Source: Trichostrongylus colubriformis
Lineage: Eukaryota; Nematoda; Chromadorea; Rhabditida; Trichostrongylidae
DNA: 64,000 nucleotides
Direction: 5' to 3'
Assembly (NCBI GenBank): GCA_963978905.1
Contig: OZ022259.1
Location: 44,348,727-44,412,726, forward strand
The position numbers and the translations under genes were made by a program. How positions within the stretch are numbered: the first letter of the stretch is position 1; each line of letters starts with the position of its first letter. Below the pieces are notes generated by a model. The model was not told the DNA's origin. It did not search any database and worked only from the letters and a program-made list of their open reading frames with translations. This document shows positions 33,969 through 45,110 of this stretch, one piece after another.

Positions 33969-34005
33969 GAATAAATTTAATTATCATCTTGGTCACAGCT
34001 TCATG

Positions 34006-35337
34006 AAGGAAGACATCCGCTTTGTGCTTCTGTCCGTCGGTCTAATTGTCGGCATACTGCCCGTCCAGTGAGTGACTGTGAGTAAGGAGAGATGAAGCAA
34101 AGCAAGCACTCTAACAAAGTGATTATATCAGGTAGAAAAGGCCTTGCCATGAACCAAATATTATTCGATGCGTTTCCTGATGCCGATATCGAATCTGCTT
34201 CCGATTTTTCAGATGATTCTCTCAATGGAAATATGTAACTTTTGTTATATGTACCGGCTCCACATCGATAAGTGTGTTCCTCGCCCACATTACCCCTCGC
34301 TCCAAATGAATACAAGGAAATTCATGAGATGTTTGCAGCAACGTAGCAAGGAGCTAGACGTGGCGACGGTAGAACCATGGATGGGATCCTCGTGAAGGCA
34401 CCTTTTTGCTTTTCACGGGGCTTTCTTTTCCATGCCTGCGAAACATCTGAAAATGTGATACCATATACAGTGACCACTATACTCGCTTCCGCGTACCTCA
34501 CTATGATACTCCAAGATCGCATAGAGTTCCGTGATCCAGCTTGTTTATATGAGCAGACTCCAGTAAGGACCGAAATAGGCATTGTTACGCAGAACGGTAT
34601 GATATTCGTGCTCCGGAGTCCAGATACCCCGATGGGCAAATTTCCAGCCATATTAGTTCACCCAACTTCGGTAAAGAGGAGTGACCGCGAGGTAGATGAT
34701 TATTGATTCCGCTCCCATTTCTTTACAGAAAAGCCTAGAGCTATGACATAGATGACCTAAGCATATCTAATAGAGATGACCATCACATAAAAGTCGTACA
34801 GTGCACAGGATAAAAGCGTTTGCTTCATTTTTTAACACATGACATACCGCAAAACCATTACTGAGTGGCCGAGTGCATTACATGGTTGCACAGGTTTCAA
34901 ACCACAATTTCTTAGTCTTTTGAAAATGTGTCAAAGGTAAATGCTAACACAACATGTTTGGGGATAAAGAATCTCTATGGGCGCGTTTCCTTACAAAAGG
35001 TATATTAGAGTTTGGTACCGCGCTTTTGAACAGCGTGTCAAGCACTAGCGCAATAAATTTAATGTTTGGAACATTATGAATGTTTCTACACTTTGCCAAC
35101 AATATGAACAGTAACAATCCACACATAAAATTTTTGATGCTGATTAGTGGGTAATATTAGGCATGAGATTTACCTTATGTGTTGCTTTGTTGATTTTATT
35201 AACACTTATAATCTTTGTGATTATTAACCAGGCGCGTGCGTTTTTGCGGTTACTTTTGAAACAGAGAAGGCGATGATGACAAGCCAAAAATTTGGAGTTC
35301 ACCACCGGAGCTGTTGCTTGAGCACTTGAGGCCAATG
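34006..35337. other. No gene recognised; one 109-codon ORF
   Basis: ORFs 34377-34706 (plus) and the overlapping 34322-34651 (minus) have no domain I recognise. The plus one ends with a stretch (TPVRTEIGIVTQNGMIFVLR) that reads like protein but has no supporting context. The remainder is AT-rich without visible structure. Confidence 0.3.
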
Positions 35338-35502
35338 TCAAACCTCTGTGGAGGAATCCTCGACGGTTGTGGGGTCATTTTTGGTCTGTTCAGGGAAGTC
35401 GAAATCCTTGAGTTTGGCATTGATGACGTCAACAATCTTTTCGCACTCCGCTGTGAGGGTTCGGAATGCATCAACAGAAAATGCAACGTGACTGGGTCGC
35501 AT
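35338..35502 (-). CDS. Small 54-codon ORF, unknown product
   Basis: ATG at 35502 to TGA at 35338. The hydrophilic translation is Lys/Asp/Glu-rich with regular composition (FRTLTAECEKIVDVINAKL, then DFDFPEQTKNDPTTVEDSS). The last codons CAGAG/GTTTGA could equally be a splice donor. The first bases around the ATG resemble repeat B (GTCGCATTGTATGAAT), so it may belong to that element rather than to a host gene. Function unknown. Confidence 0.3.
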   Translation of the reverse strand: MRPSHVAFSVDAFRTLTAECEKIVDVINAKLKDFDFPEQTKNDPTTVEDSSTEV

Positions 35503-35509
35503 TGTATGA

Positions 35510-37564
35510 ATTGAGCGCGTTATCCATTCTCAGGTCATTACGGATGGATACGCATGAAACTGTGGAAAGAAAACCAAACATGCCTGATATGGGCTTTTTC
35601 CATATCTTGCTATGATTGCAAGCATGTAAGATGGTGTTAGCGGGCCATCACATGGCGCGCAAAGGCGTTTGTATTCTTCAGGAAAGAGAATGAAATTCCC
35701 ATGCATAGTGCATCCCGCAACGAGACCGACAGGCTAGTTGCCATCCCATTGGAGAGCTAAGAATGTGTACTGGAGGCATTTCAAATAGATGGACCATCTT
35801 CCCAAAAAATCGTTGGAAGATCCCACCACTCCAATAGAAGAAAATTTCCTCTACTGAGCTCTTTCCATATGACTTCTTTCTTTCTGAAGATTCGACATAA
35901 TGAGAGTAGGCATTAGAGAGCGACAATATCGCGAATTTCGTAACGGAAATTCATTCTCACTAATTTGTGTCTGAAGGAAGTTACGACTGTTTAAAGTGGG
36001 ACATTTCAAATTTTTCAAAAATTTTTCTCGATTGGATTTGCATGTAGAAAACTAGGCACCCATCAGGAAAACCAAGCGGCCAATAGATTGAGGTAAGGAA
36101 GCTATCATTAAACGGCTTACGTAACTTCAAAAGATCAAGCTCTAGCAAAGCTGCAGGTATTCAAAAAATGCTCGACTTAACTATGGATGAGGTCGCGCTT
36201 CAGTTGTAATGAGAAGTACCATTTGATTCCTCATTATTTGTAGCTTTTTGATACTTCTTTTTCATCTTTTATCCCTACTTCATAACCAGTATTACTTTTT
36301 ATCCTTCTCCTACGTCATCAGCACGTGACCCATGGTCGGCGCAGTACCCTTTCGAAATGAACATCGGAATTTGTTAGGTTCTCTTGATAGGTTCTGCTTT
36401 TTCCTATTTTGTCACGAGTTTGGTCGCAGTTTCTTTCCATAGTCTGTCAATTTCCTTGCATTCAATCGCATTGACTGGATAGAAAAGCATAGAAATGCCG
36501 GAACCTTTCTTGGAAATTTTCCTCGATGCCACGCTTGACCCTATATTAGGCGCCGCGACTCGCGGATAGTTTCTCATAATGATCAGGCAGAAATCACAAT
36601 TTTCCTCAAATTGATCGGAGAATAATTGACCAGATACTCTCTTCTGTAGATGAACTTCGATTGTGATTACTCTTATACTGACTGTGGCTCCAACTGCTTA
36701 GTTGAGGGGAAATTTAGTTTTCGCTAAAGCAGTGGTAGGGTTAATTCGGTTGCATCATTCATTCCAATCTTTTATACTTACCGGTGGACGTGTTGATCAC
36801 GAAAGCTGACATGTCAAACACCACGTCGTACCGATCGATTCGAATTTAGTACGATACGATAAATATCATTCTGCTATCATGCTACTACTCTACATCTCAG
36901 TCATACTCCGACAAAGTTGACCTTAAAAGCGGGCTGCCAGGATGAAGATGAGGCAGTCTCCACTACAGCTCAAGGGGGTCTTCCGCAAGGGAGCCGTACA
37001 TAAGCCTTTCAGACCAGTAGTTTTTCAGTGAATAGCCCTTTATCACCCAGATTACCCCTATCACTGTCTTTGAAACTAGTGTTGAAGCATAAACCAATTT
37101 TCCGGTCCAATGATGGGTAGATGTACTGTGCTCCATATCCAAAAACATATCCTAACAGCTTTAGTCCTCAGAAATCGACATTTTCATGCGATCATAGAAA
37201 AAGCGTCCGGGGTGGCCACGGTCAACACATGGTGTTCACCCATAAAACCAAATAGATCGTCTGGTTATACAGGCAGGAAGAGCAAAAACAGCCCCTTCCC
37301 GTTATGTGTTTATGTGTTGCCACCCAGTAGCCCATGAACATTTCCAAAACTCGGTCAAATTCATGAAGTGGCTCGGTGCAAAAACGCTTGATGCGCTCTT
37401 GTACACACCATCAAATAGTATTATTTATTGAAAAAACCTTCCTAACCCTACTCAGAGAATCAGATTTTGTGTACAGATCCAAAATCAGCGTCTGAAAAGC
37501 ACTGAGTGAGACGTGCCTTTTCTCGTATCCAGTGAAAAACTGATGGGTGTTGGAGGATCAATGC
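35510..37564. other. No feature recognised
   Basis: AT-rich sequence with short ORFs (35678-35926, 36963-37148, 37110-37337). No domains, RNA genes or repeats that I can support. Confidence 0.35.
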
Positions 37565-38040
37565 AAGACCATTTTCTAATTGTGATAGCACCTCATATCA
37601 AACTCGCGCTGTCACTCTGTGGTGTGCTGACGTCGCACTAGGTGCCAGCACATTGAGATAACGTGAAGATACATCGGATTGTAGAGGGAGCAACGCCGAC
37701 TGGACTAGACCGACCAAAGAGTAGGTAATTGAGTCAATGTAAACATTTGCATTCTTTTTAACACGTCATGGTCGGCTCAGACAGGTATCACAATGTGCGT
37801 AGAGGTCCAGATAACAGGACCTTACTACGCGAAGGGACAGTCGCAGAACTCCGATTTCCTTGATTCAAGGTGGGGCTGTTGGATATAGGAAAAAGTGTGG
37901 ACTTGATAAAGTTGCACGCTATCTTTTTGAACACATCATTAAGTCTTAATAGCATTGTCTTATACCGCTGTCGTGTAATGCTCGAGGCACATAGCATGGC
38001 CGATACTGGGGCATGTAATGTATGACCGTCGTGGGCCAGA
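37565..38040 (+). repeat. Interspersed repeat B, third copy (diverged)
   Basis: Shares with 15710-16000 and with the complement of 11880-12080: TTGTGATAGCACCTC, TCTGTGGTGTGCTGACGTCG, the GACCGACCAAAGAG box and CGCAGAACTCCGATT. The downstream end resembles the CATTGTATGA part at 16255. Confidence 0.5.
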
Positions 38041-38560
38041 AGGTGACGGCTTCAATCCTATGAAGTGGCTTTAAAAAATTTTGTTCATAAAAGAAGACAG
38101 ACTATTTCTTGAGTTGAACAGAGCTGGATTCGTAGACTATGTGACTGTGTGGACTGTGTACTTCTACTGCACAAAGTCGATCATATTTTTACATTCATGA
38201 ACACGTGAGAGTGCACTCTGAATGTTAAGTTGGTATTAGGTGTTCGAAATGGCCAAGGGGCTGCATGCGACTGAATGCCACATCAGAGGAGGTTTAGGTT
38301 TACCACCAAGTAATGTGCCTTGTGTTTCTCATGAGATAACCTGGTCAACCCGTTCGAGTATGCAGATCCCTCACATACGGAAACCCGTCAAGCTATTCGT
38401 GGGTCTTCAATTTGCTAACAGCAGTAGAAAGAGATCTCATACAGTTGAGTATGAGGTGGCCCCAACATCAAAAATTTAAGAGCTATGGATGGCCACCCAG
38501 ATCAAGAAAAACTGAAATGGCGATAATTTCAGCACGATCGTCTGACTGGAAGATTAAGAG
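38041..38560. other. No feature recognised
   Basis: Short plus ORFs 38240-38479 and 38412-38708; only the end of the latter belongs to the RTE fragment that follows. Confidence 0.35.
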
Positions 38561-38599
38561 CGACGTCACAGGACTGACTGGGACGAAAAGTCCCAGTGA

Positions 38600-39650
38600 G
38601 TCCTATGTCCATCTACACCACCATCCAAACGAGCTGTACAGCAACTTCACGGCCGGGATCTCGCCATTCTACAAGGAAGTCATGATCAACGTGAAGAGAG
38701 GGGATTGACAAGGTGGCACCATCTCGCCTAAACTTTTCAGCGCCACTCTCGAAAGCGTCATGCGTCAATTGGAATGGGAAGGAGTGGGAACGAAAGTCGG
38801 TGGCCGGCATCTAATTTACCCCCGCTTCATTGACGAGATTGTACCTATAACACCGACAATCCAGTAAGCGAAACGAGTGCTAGCCGACTTCGACTGCGAG
38901 TGTGGAAAAATCAGTCTGCAGCTGAACCTTACGGAGACCATGTTCATGCGAAACGGATTGGTACCTGAAACGAACATCACTGAATGCTTCAGCTATGTGT
39001 ACCTAGATCGGGAAGTCAATATGATGAACGACTTAGCACCGGAGCTGAGCAGGAGGGAAAGAGCGGTTTGGAGAGCCTTCAAGACCATCGAAGAAGTAGT
39101 GAGGAAGACGAAAAATCCGGCTACGCGCCCATCTCTTTGATTCCGCTGTCCCTCCCCCCCCCCTAACATACGTCTCAGAGTCTTGGACTCTATGTAAGCA
39201 GGAGGAGCATGCAGTTGGCGTCATCCAACGGATGACGCCAACCGAAAGGACGATGCTCGAAGTATCTCGATACACGGAAGTGCAGAGGGGAATCTGGAGC
39301 TCCAAACTCCGTCGTCGATCAAAAATCAGGGGCGCCGTCGTATTTGCCAAGCAGTCAAAGATTAGATAGGTTGTACACGTCATGATATCGCGATGACCGT
39401 TGGACCAGAGTGGTTACCGACTGGATCCCTCGGGACGTCAAACGAACACCTGGACGACCGCCGGCACAATGGTCAGACTTATCCAAAAAAGCTCTGTGCA
39501 AAGGGAAACGAGATGTTACGTGACCCTGGAGCCAGAAACGGCTGCTAGACTGCTCTGGCTCGCGACAGGAACGAATGGAGACGTTGCTGGCGCTCGCTCG
39601 AGACTCTCGATGAGCAATGGGACGACAGGTGATACAGGTGATGGTGTAGC
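38600..39650 (+). pseudogene. RTE-type retrotransposon fragment (RT C-terminal part)
   Basis: Broken plus-strand reading. NELYSNFTAGISPFYK is followed by INVKRGD, a stop, and GGTISPKLFSATLESVMRQL (RT motif B region). Then comes YPRFIDEIVPIT, where the catalytic FADD has become FIDE. Next are LADFDCECGKISLQLNLTET, YVYLDREVNMMNDLAPELS, TLCKQEEHAVGVIQR and RSKIRGAVVFAKQSKIR. This is the RTE RT thumb and C-terminal domain in the correct order. Endonuclease and most of RT are absent. A 13-bp perfect inverted repeat sits inside at 39214-39242. Fully dead. Confidence 0.8.
39214..39242. other. Perfect 13-bp hairpin inside RTE fragment
   Basis: GTTGGCGTCATCC, spacer AAC, GGATGACGCCAAC. It falls in the codons before ERTML of the RTE C-terminal domain and alters the protein locally. 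Looks like a templated inverted duplication. Confidence 0.8.
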
Positions 39651-40704
39651 GTGTAAATGGAAAAAAACTGCATTCTTTCTAACGAATCATGGTCGGCATT
39701 TGACTCGGCCAAGAGCCTACAATCCAAAGACTGAGCGGTGAAAGAGAGGTGGTCCTGGTTCACCTCCAATAATTAGGCCCCAAGTCTACTTTGAGATAGC
39801 TAGCTAAATACCCACAGTATGCCCAGCCCCAAACTAGAGAGTATTCGATTTGCGAAAAACAGCAGCGAGATGTGTCTCATTCCCCTGAGTCCGAAAGCCC
39901 CATTAAAGGCACACCACGTGATAATCAAAGGGGTCCTTACCTTCTCAGGACAGTAGACCCTTGGATGGTTGTCATGTTTGCACCCTTTTCGCGGCGCCAC
40001 GGCTCACCCCCGCCGCTTACGGCCTGGTCGACCTGAACCGAGTGGAGCCCACCGAGCCTAATCACACGCGGCTCGTTAGACGAGAGGGAAACTTGCGATA
40101 AGACAAGACAATGCAGTGATATCAATAGTGAGGTAGCTTCAACACGGAAGAACAGGTGATATCGTAGCATTTGGAGCGATATCATGGAGCAAAAGCTCTT
40201 CTACAATCTCCCATACTCATACGAAGACTGGGTACAGGAAGCTTTATTTATAGTGGTTGTGAAGAGTTTTGATTCATTTTTCTTAACTGGTGGGTGAACC
40301 AGGGCCTCTACAAAATGCAACACGCGCGATAGCTTTCACTATTTTTCGCGAGGTGTACCTTCAAGGCAGCCTTGGAAAGGAATGCGCGGAAGAAGCTGCT
40401 AGAGTCTGTCGACTTGTACTTTACGCACGAACCCTTACATCGGAAGCAAGTATGTAAGATTCTATGATGCACGCTAGGAAGAGCAAGTACGAGTCATCGA
40501 ACTGAACGAAACGAGAGGGCACCACTCGCCACACGCCTTCGAAACTAGAAAAGAACTGCTCTTTGAAGTATGCGACAGGAAGAAGTAGCCGGTGTGGGCG
40601 TTATCGTCGACATGTACTTGGCCATGATCATCGATTTGTGGATACGACGAATTAAATCGAGAACATCTCAGTTTTCTTGTATCTTCTGTATCGTATCTCC
40701 TGCA
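39651..40704. other. No feature recognised
   Basis: Short ORFs on the minus strand (39800-40000, 39937-40185) lack domains. No repeat family seen. Confidence 0.35.
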
Positions 40705-41312
40705 TCCTACTATATATAATTCGCTTAGTATGTCTGTGCGTGTGTCTATGTGTGTGTGTGTTTGTCCGTCTGTCACGAAATTCATATCTCGCGTCGCAGC
40801 AAAGCTGGGACGCTGAATTTACAAGTTATGTAGGGGGTGCCAAGGAAACTCCAGCGTTGGTGGACCGAAAGTGATAGCAGCTGATAAGAGCCGATAAGAA
40901 GCCTCAGAAGGCAAATGTCACCAAATCCGTTCCGCTTTTCGCATTGGTCCTAGAGCGCTAACACTCACAGGTACTTAACAGGGTGGGTGAGGGACAATAA
41001 TGGTGGGTGATCCACATTGATCACGGTTGATAAGATATACTATAAGGAACGTGGAATGGCTATAGTCGTCGAATCCGTTCCGCTTTTCGCATTGGTCCTA
41101 GAGCGCTAACACTCATAGGTATTTAACAGGGTGGGCCAGGGACATTAATAGTGGGTGTTCCACATTTATAACGGTTGATAAGGTATACGATAAGGATCTT
41201 GAAATAGCTAGAGTCGTCGAATCCGTTTCGCTTTTCGTATTGATCCTGGAGCGCTAACACTCATAGGTGTTAAACAGGGTGGGCCAGGGACATTAATTGT
41301 GGCTGTTTGAAA
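40705..41312 (+). mobile_element. Helitron-like element copy 5 (3' truncated)
   Basis: 5' end TCCTACTATATATAATTCGC after a host A at 40704, then a GT tract, CTCGCGTCGCAGCAAAGC and TGGTGGACCGAAAGTGATAG. Three minisatellite units follow (CGAATCCGTTCCGCTTTTCG recurs near 40927, 41073 and 41220), spaced about 147 bp. The hairpin end is absent. The snapback element follows after about 50 bp. Confidence 0.7.
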
Positions 41313-41408
41313 AATTTCATTATGGAAAGCACATTGAAAAATAAATCAATTTGTTGAACATCTTCACGATAGTTACTATAAGGATGCTGAGTCATGGGCA
41401 AAAGCTTC

Positions 41409-41481
41409 GGTGTCGGACGGGACTCGAACCCGCACTTCATCCTTTCCGGGGATATGTGCTAATCCATTACACTACCGACAC
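41409..41481 (-). tRNA. tRNA-like gene (SINE-derived), left arm
   Basis: Folds as a cloverleaf: acceptor GTGTCGG/CCGACAC, TA at positions 8-9, D stem GTGT/GCAC, anticodon stem TATCC/GGATG, loop CCGGAAA (would read GGA), variable loop AAGT, T arm GCGGG-TTCGAGT-CCCGT, last base C. The B box GGTTCGAGTCC is perfect. The base before the anticodon is C instead of T, and a GGA (Ser) anticodon does not suit a short variable loop. Most likely a SINE head or pseudogene rather than a working tRNA. Confidence 0.55.
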
Positions 41482-41821
41482 CCCTTTCACCTAAACTCGG
41501 CTTCTGAAAGATATATTTACCATAGCTTATCAGCACTCACACGTATAACGTGCTGAGCCGATTGGCCAGTATCGGCATCGAACCGTGAAGCTGAAAGCTT
41601 CAGTACTGATTTTGATATTTTTATATTTATAATTTACTTTATTTTTTTTATAATTTTATTTATATTTTTTATCAAACATCAAAAATATCAAAATCAGTAC
41701 CAAAGCTTTCAGCTTCACGGTTCGATGCCGATATTGGCCGACCGGCTAAACACGTTATACGTGTGAGTGCTGATAAGCTATGGTAAATATACCATTCAGA
41801 AGCTGAGTTAAGGTGAAAGGG

Positions 41822-41894
41822 GTGTCGGTAGTGTAATGGATCAGCACATATCCCCGGAAAGGATGAAGTGCGGGTTCGAGTGCCGTCCGACACC
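41822..41894 (+). tRNA. tRNA-like gene (SINE-derived), right arm
   Basis: Same cloverleaf as 41409-41481 in the opposite direction, with the same loop CCGGAAA. The T stem is damaged: CCCGT is GCCGT, which also spoils the B box end. Pseudogene or SINE part. Confidence 0.5.
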
Positions 41895-41997
41895 GAAGCT
41901 TTTGCCCATAACTCAGCATCCTTATAGTAACTTTCGCATCGCGAGCTGCGGCGATAAGCAGCAGCTATCAAACATCAAAAATACCTTCACGATAGTT

Positions 41998-43221
41998 TCA
42001 AGAAGGCACAGAGTTTGAAAGTCACAGAAAAAGCTCTTCAGGATTTCTCAGGTTGATAGACAAGGATCGCTGCAGGCAATGACCGACTTACGCCCCAACT
42101 TGCGGAACGGTGCAATGAGATAAAAGAGGATTTTAGGAAAATAGTGAGGCAGCAGTGACTGAAGTAAAAAGCAGAAGCTAGCCGGCAGAAGCAGAACGAT
42201 GTGTCTCCAACGTCCACATGGTGCAGTCACTGCTTTCCAAAGGACACTGGTGAAGACCTTGCAGCTTCTAGTGCAAATATGCCCTTCCTTCCAATCTACC
42301 TTGGGAATTGCGATGCAACATTGTGGCGGCGCTTACTTTTATATTATCGTACTGTTCTTTATAACAGAGTGCCCTTTTGTCATACTCTTCTGTCCACTTC
42401 TTTTTCCACCAGTCTCGTGGTATTCCATTCCCATCAAACATTCTACCTGAACATTTGAGAGCTATCTTATCTTTGACAATATGACAGTGTAATTCAGGAA
42501 ACAGACTGAGAATTTCTGGAGTAGACTTGTGTTAGCTCGAAAGCACAAGTGCTAATTCGAGCCGTTGAGGTTGTAAGCATCGTCGTGTTATGTTTAAGCG
42601 AAATTGCACCCTGACAGTTGAGCAGGCGCACAGTTCTACGCCTGTCAACGGTGGAGTGCAATATGGGAAAGTCAGCACGTCCAGTGATTTGCGCAGTGGT
42701 GTGTGTAGAGTGTGTCACGACAATCACTTCTCGATTTCTTGCAAGAAAGCCAATAATTTTGATCGATAGCGTTTGACAGCTAAATACTCTATTGCTTATA
42801 ACTTTTGGAGTTTCCTCACCAATTGGTATGCTACAATATCCACTTCAAACGCCTTTTCAAGGACTAATCACTATTGAATTGTCGAAACCTGGAAAATATC
42901 TTGCGCTAGTACGCCCACGCGCTCGCTTGATGTGGTCCACAGCCTCCGCACTGGTTCACATTGTGTTGCAAATTTTTTTATTTTGCCTCTACCCACCACG
43001 GCCAGTTTCCAATCACCGTGACTAACAACCACCTTTCATTTTCACTCATGTTCTCGCCGTCTTCCGGGTTTGGTAACGATTTTCATAACATTTGTGCTGC
43101 CATCCCGCCCACCATCACGAAAAACCGCACGTGGTGAAAATTTGGTCTCTTCACCGCGGAAATTAACCACCGCTACTTTACTTTGTGTTCTAGACCGCTC
43201 TAGGGCCGAGACTTATCTTTT
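41998..43221. other. No feature recognised
   Basis: Short ORFs (42199-42450, 42494-42727, 42792-43025) without domains. Confidence 0.35.
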
Positions 43222-43260
43222 GCGAGTTGGGCTATCGCACAGTACCGCGTGAATACTGGT
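43222..43260 (-). repeat. Solo 3' end of the Helitron-like family
   Basis: GAGTTGGGCTATCGCACAG followed by TACCGCGTGAAT is the complement of the family's 3' end. The last bases are CTCG instead of CTGG, and the hairpin has one changed base. No recognisable body follows to the right. Confidence 0.5.
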
Positions 43261-43994
43261 AGAATCGCCTGGAAAGGGTTACAGGTATTCTCGATTGGAG
43301 GAATTTGAGACATGGGCTTCCAGATGGCACAGCGGTGATGCTACGTTCACGAGAGTGGTTCATCCTCTGAGCAGAGTGAATTAGAGGGGCATTTAACACC
43401 CCTTGGGGTGAAGTACCATTAAGCCCCCGAAAACGGGATTGGTGCGGTATCTGAATAAGTTCAAGGTATGTGCGCAAGGAAGACGCATTTAATCCTGAAA
43501 AGGTCAATGCCCACAGGAACCAGCAGGTAAGACGTTGCGTAAAGTATTGATTGCTACCTGTATTATCGAGACTGTGAGAGATTTCATGACCAAGAGCGAA
43601 TCCAACACTGCCGTACAGAAAGGATCTATAAGCATAACACTACTCTAGAATGTTTGTCAATCATAAGAAGCATCAAATCATGAGTATAAATAAGTCTCAG
43701 CACGCAGATTGCTGAATGTTTCTGCACATTATATCAGGTTAGTCCAAAAGTTTCGTACCACCTTGGACAGTTTCCCTACTTTCTTCTTATTGCACCGTAC
43801 TATCATACGACGTTATATGCATTACGGAAACCTGTAAATATTGCCAGCGCATCATGGTTTGTCTGATTCCCCTTCTATGGATTCCCCTTCTATAGAACTG
43901 CACACAATTTTGGTCCAAGATAAATTGTATGCCGGTTACAGGTTACCCTGATTTCTTATCATTTCTTTTCCAGAAAGAAGGCAACAGAGCAGAC
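43261..43994. other. No gene; possible mariner terminal repeat at about 43737
   Basis: CAGGTTAGTCCAAAAGTTTC at 43736-43755 resembles the outer end of mariner elements. No matching inverted end and no transposase were found nearby. A 14-bp palindrome CACCCCTTGGGGTG lies at 43397-43410. Confidence 0.35.
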
Positions 43995-44171
43995 TAGGGG
44001 TAGTTTGTTAGCATGAAGTTAGTACTCGCACTTGGGTCTACCTTGCCGTGGTGTGCAAGCTTGTAGCAAAGACTGAAATACTCTTCTGGGTAGGGTTTGG
44101 CCAAGCCCCATACCGACCTTCTTGACTAAAGAACCCAAAGCGCGCAAGCTCATGATAAGACGGCCACTTCC

Positions 44172-45110
44172 TTGAGTATCAGGAACGCCCCAGCAAGGCT
44201 ATTCTGTGAGACGAAATTCGCTACGACCACTTCTCGACATCGCCTTAGTTCCCTGCAGGCTGTCCCTGCCCAGTCCGGTAGCGCTGGATATGCACACAGC
44301 CAAAGGCGAAGAAATTTCAATGCCATAGGCTACCACAGAGAACGGACCAGAGTGAGCCATCTGATTGCTTGCACATACAGCTGTCGCGGCATCGGTTCGG
44401 CAGCTCCGCTTTCGGCACTCATCGATGAAGCAAAACGGATCAAGTTCGATGTTAATGGACTGAGCGAAACGAAAAGGAAAGAACCGCTCTCTTGCACGTG
44501 GAATGATGGGACAGGAGTGTTTCTTGGACCGCGGAAGGCTAACTCAACATCCGGTGGCGTGGGTTTTGTCGTAGCACTTCACTGTCTCAATAACGTCGTT
44601 AGTGTTACGTTCCACGGCCATCGTTTCGCTGTGCTGACCGCCTCGCTCACCAAGAAAAAGACCGTTTCAATCATTCAAGTCTATGCCCCGACGGCAGACA
44701 AGGACAAAGAAGAGCATGACGACTTCCACGACCAGCTAACCGACCTCGTGCCTAATCATTCGAAGAAGCCACTATGTCGTAGTAAGCGGCGATATCAATG
44801 CACGAATAGGCGCTCGCAAACGCCTGGGGAAGTCTTCCCAGGCGTTTGTGGGCGAGAAGTCTTCGTCGGACCGCACTCGGCTGAGACGCGAAACGAAGCA
44901 GGAGAAAGGCTGGCGAGTTTTTGCGGAGTCCACCACCTTTTCCATGGAAACAGCCAGTTCGTCAAACCCACGGATGAAAGATAGACTCATTTTTCTCCCA
45001 ATGTGGAACATCATCACGAGCTCGACCATATTCTATGCAATCGTAGGGCCATAACGGGTGTCTCTGCGGTCTCTTCTTTTACCACAGGAAGCGACCATCG
45101 GCTTCTACGA
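44172..45110 (+). pseudogene. RTE endonuclease domain, frameshifted
   Basis: Frame 1 (44172-44770) reads RTRVSHLIACTYSCRGI, IDEAKRIKFDVNGLSETKRK, WNDGTGVFLGPRKANS, GGVGFVV and VSIIQVYAPTADKD, the N-terminal endonuclease blocks with the ETK glutamate. Near 44770 the frame changes to give VVSGDINARIGARKR. It then returns to FVGPHSAETRNEAGERLASF and FHGNSQF. From 45003 a third frame gives HELDHILCNRRAITG and TTGSDHRLLRARL, holding the SDH catalytic box. An inverted duplication at 44817-44848 coincides with the second frame change. The enzyme would nick target DNA for reverse transcription; here it is dead. Confidence 0.8.
44817..44848. other. 12-bp inverted duplication in the RTE endonuclease
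   Basis: CAAACGCCTGGG, spacer GAAGTCTT, CCCAGGCGTTTG. GAAGTCTTC is present twice around it. It looks like a templated inverted insertion that also shifted the frame. Confidence 0.75.

Larger units (their letters stand above)
31655..34005. mobile_element. Inverted pair of Penelope-like element fragments
   Basis: Left arm 31655-32565 is the reverse complement of 32935-34005, with indels. Both arms end in the same terminal sequence (TTCGGCTAACGTTTCGGCC and its complement). The right arm extends 350 bp further into RT sequence. Order on the plus strand is RT C-terminal half, then GIY-YIG endonuclease, then hammerhead terminus. That is the gene order of Penelope-like elements. Inverted copies sharing termini are common in this class. 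Both copies are inactivated. Confidence 0.8.
41362..41997. mobile_element. Snapback element of two divergent tRNA-like units
   Basis: Left arm 41371-41621 and right arm 41681-41932 are inverted copies at roughly 90% identity by eye, separated by a 59-bp AT-rich spacer. Each arm holds a tRNA-like gene pointing outward and a shared tail (TTTACCATAGCTTATCAGCA and beyond). A 13-bp direct repeat CTTCACGATAGTT flanks the element (41362-41374 and 41985-41997), like a target-site duplication from a LINE-driven insertion. It also shows ATCAAACATCAAAAAT twice (41671, 41968). Probably an inverted dimer of a tRNA-derived SINE. Confidence 0.75.

Noticed and set aside
41409..41481. Genuine serine tRNA (GGA)
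   Set aside because: Short variable loop and C before the anticodon do not fit tRNA-Ser; it lies in a duplicated, flanked mobile unit.
43736..43770. Complete mariner starting at the TIR-like CAGGTTAGTCC
   Set aside because: No inverted partner and no transposase reading nearby.
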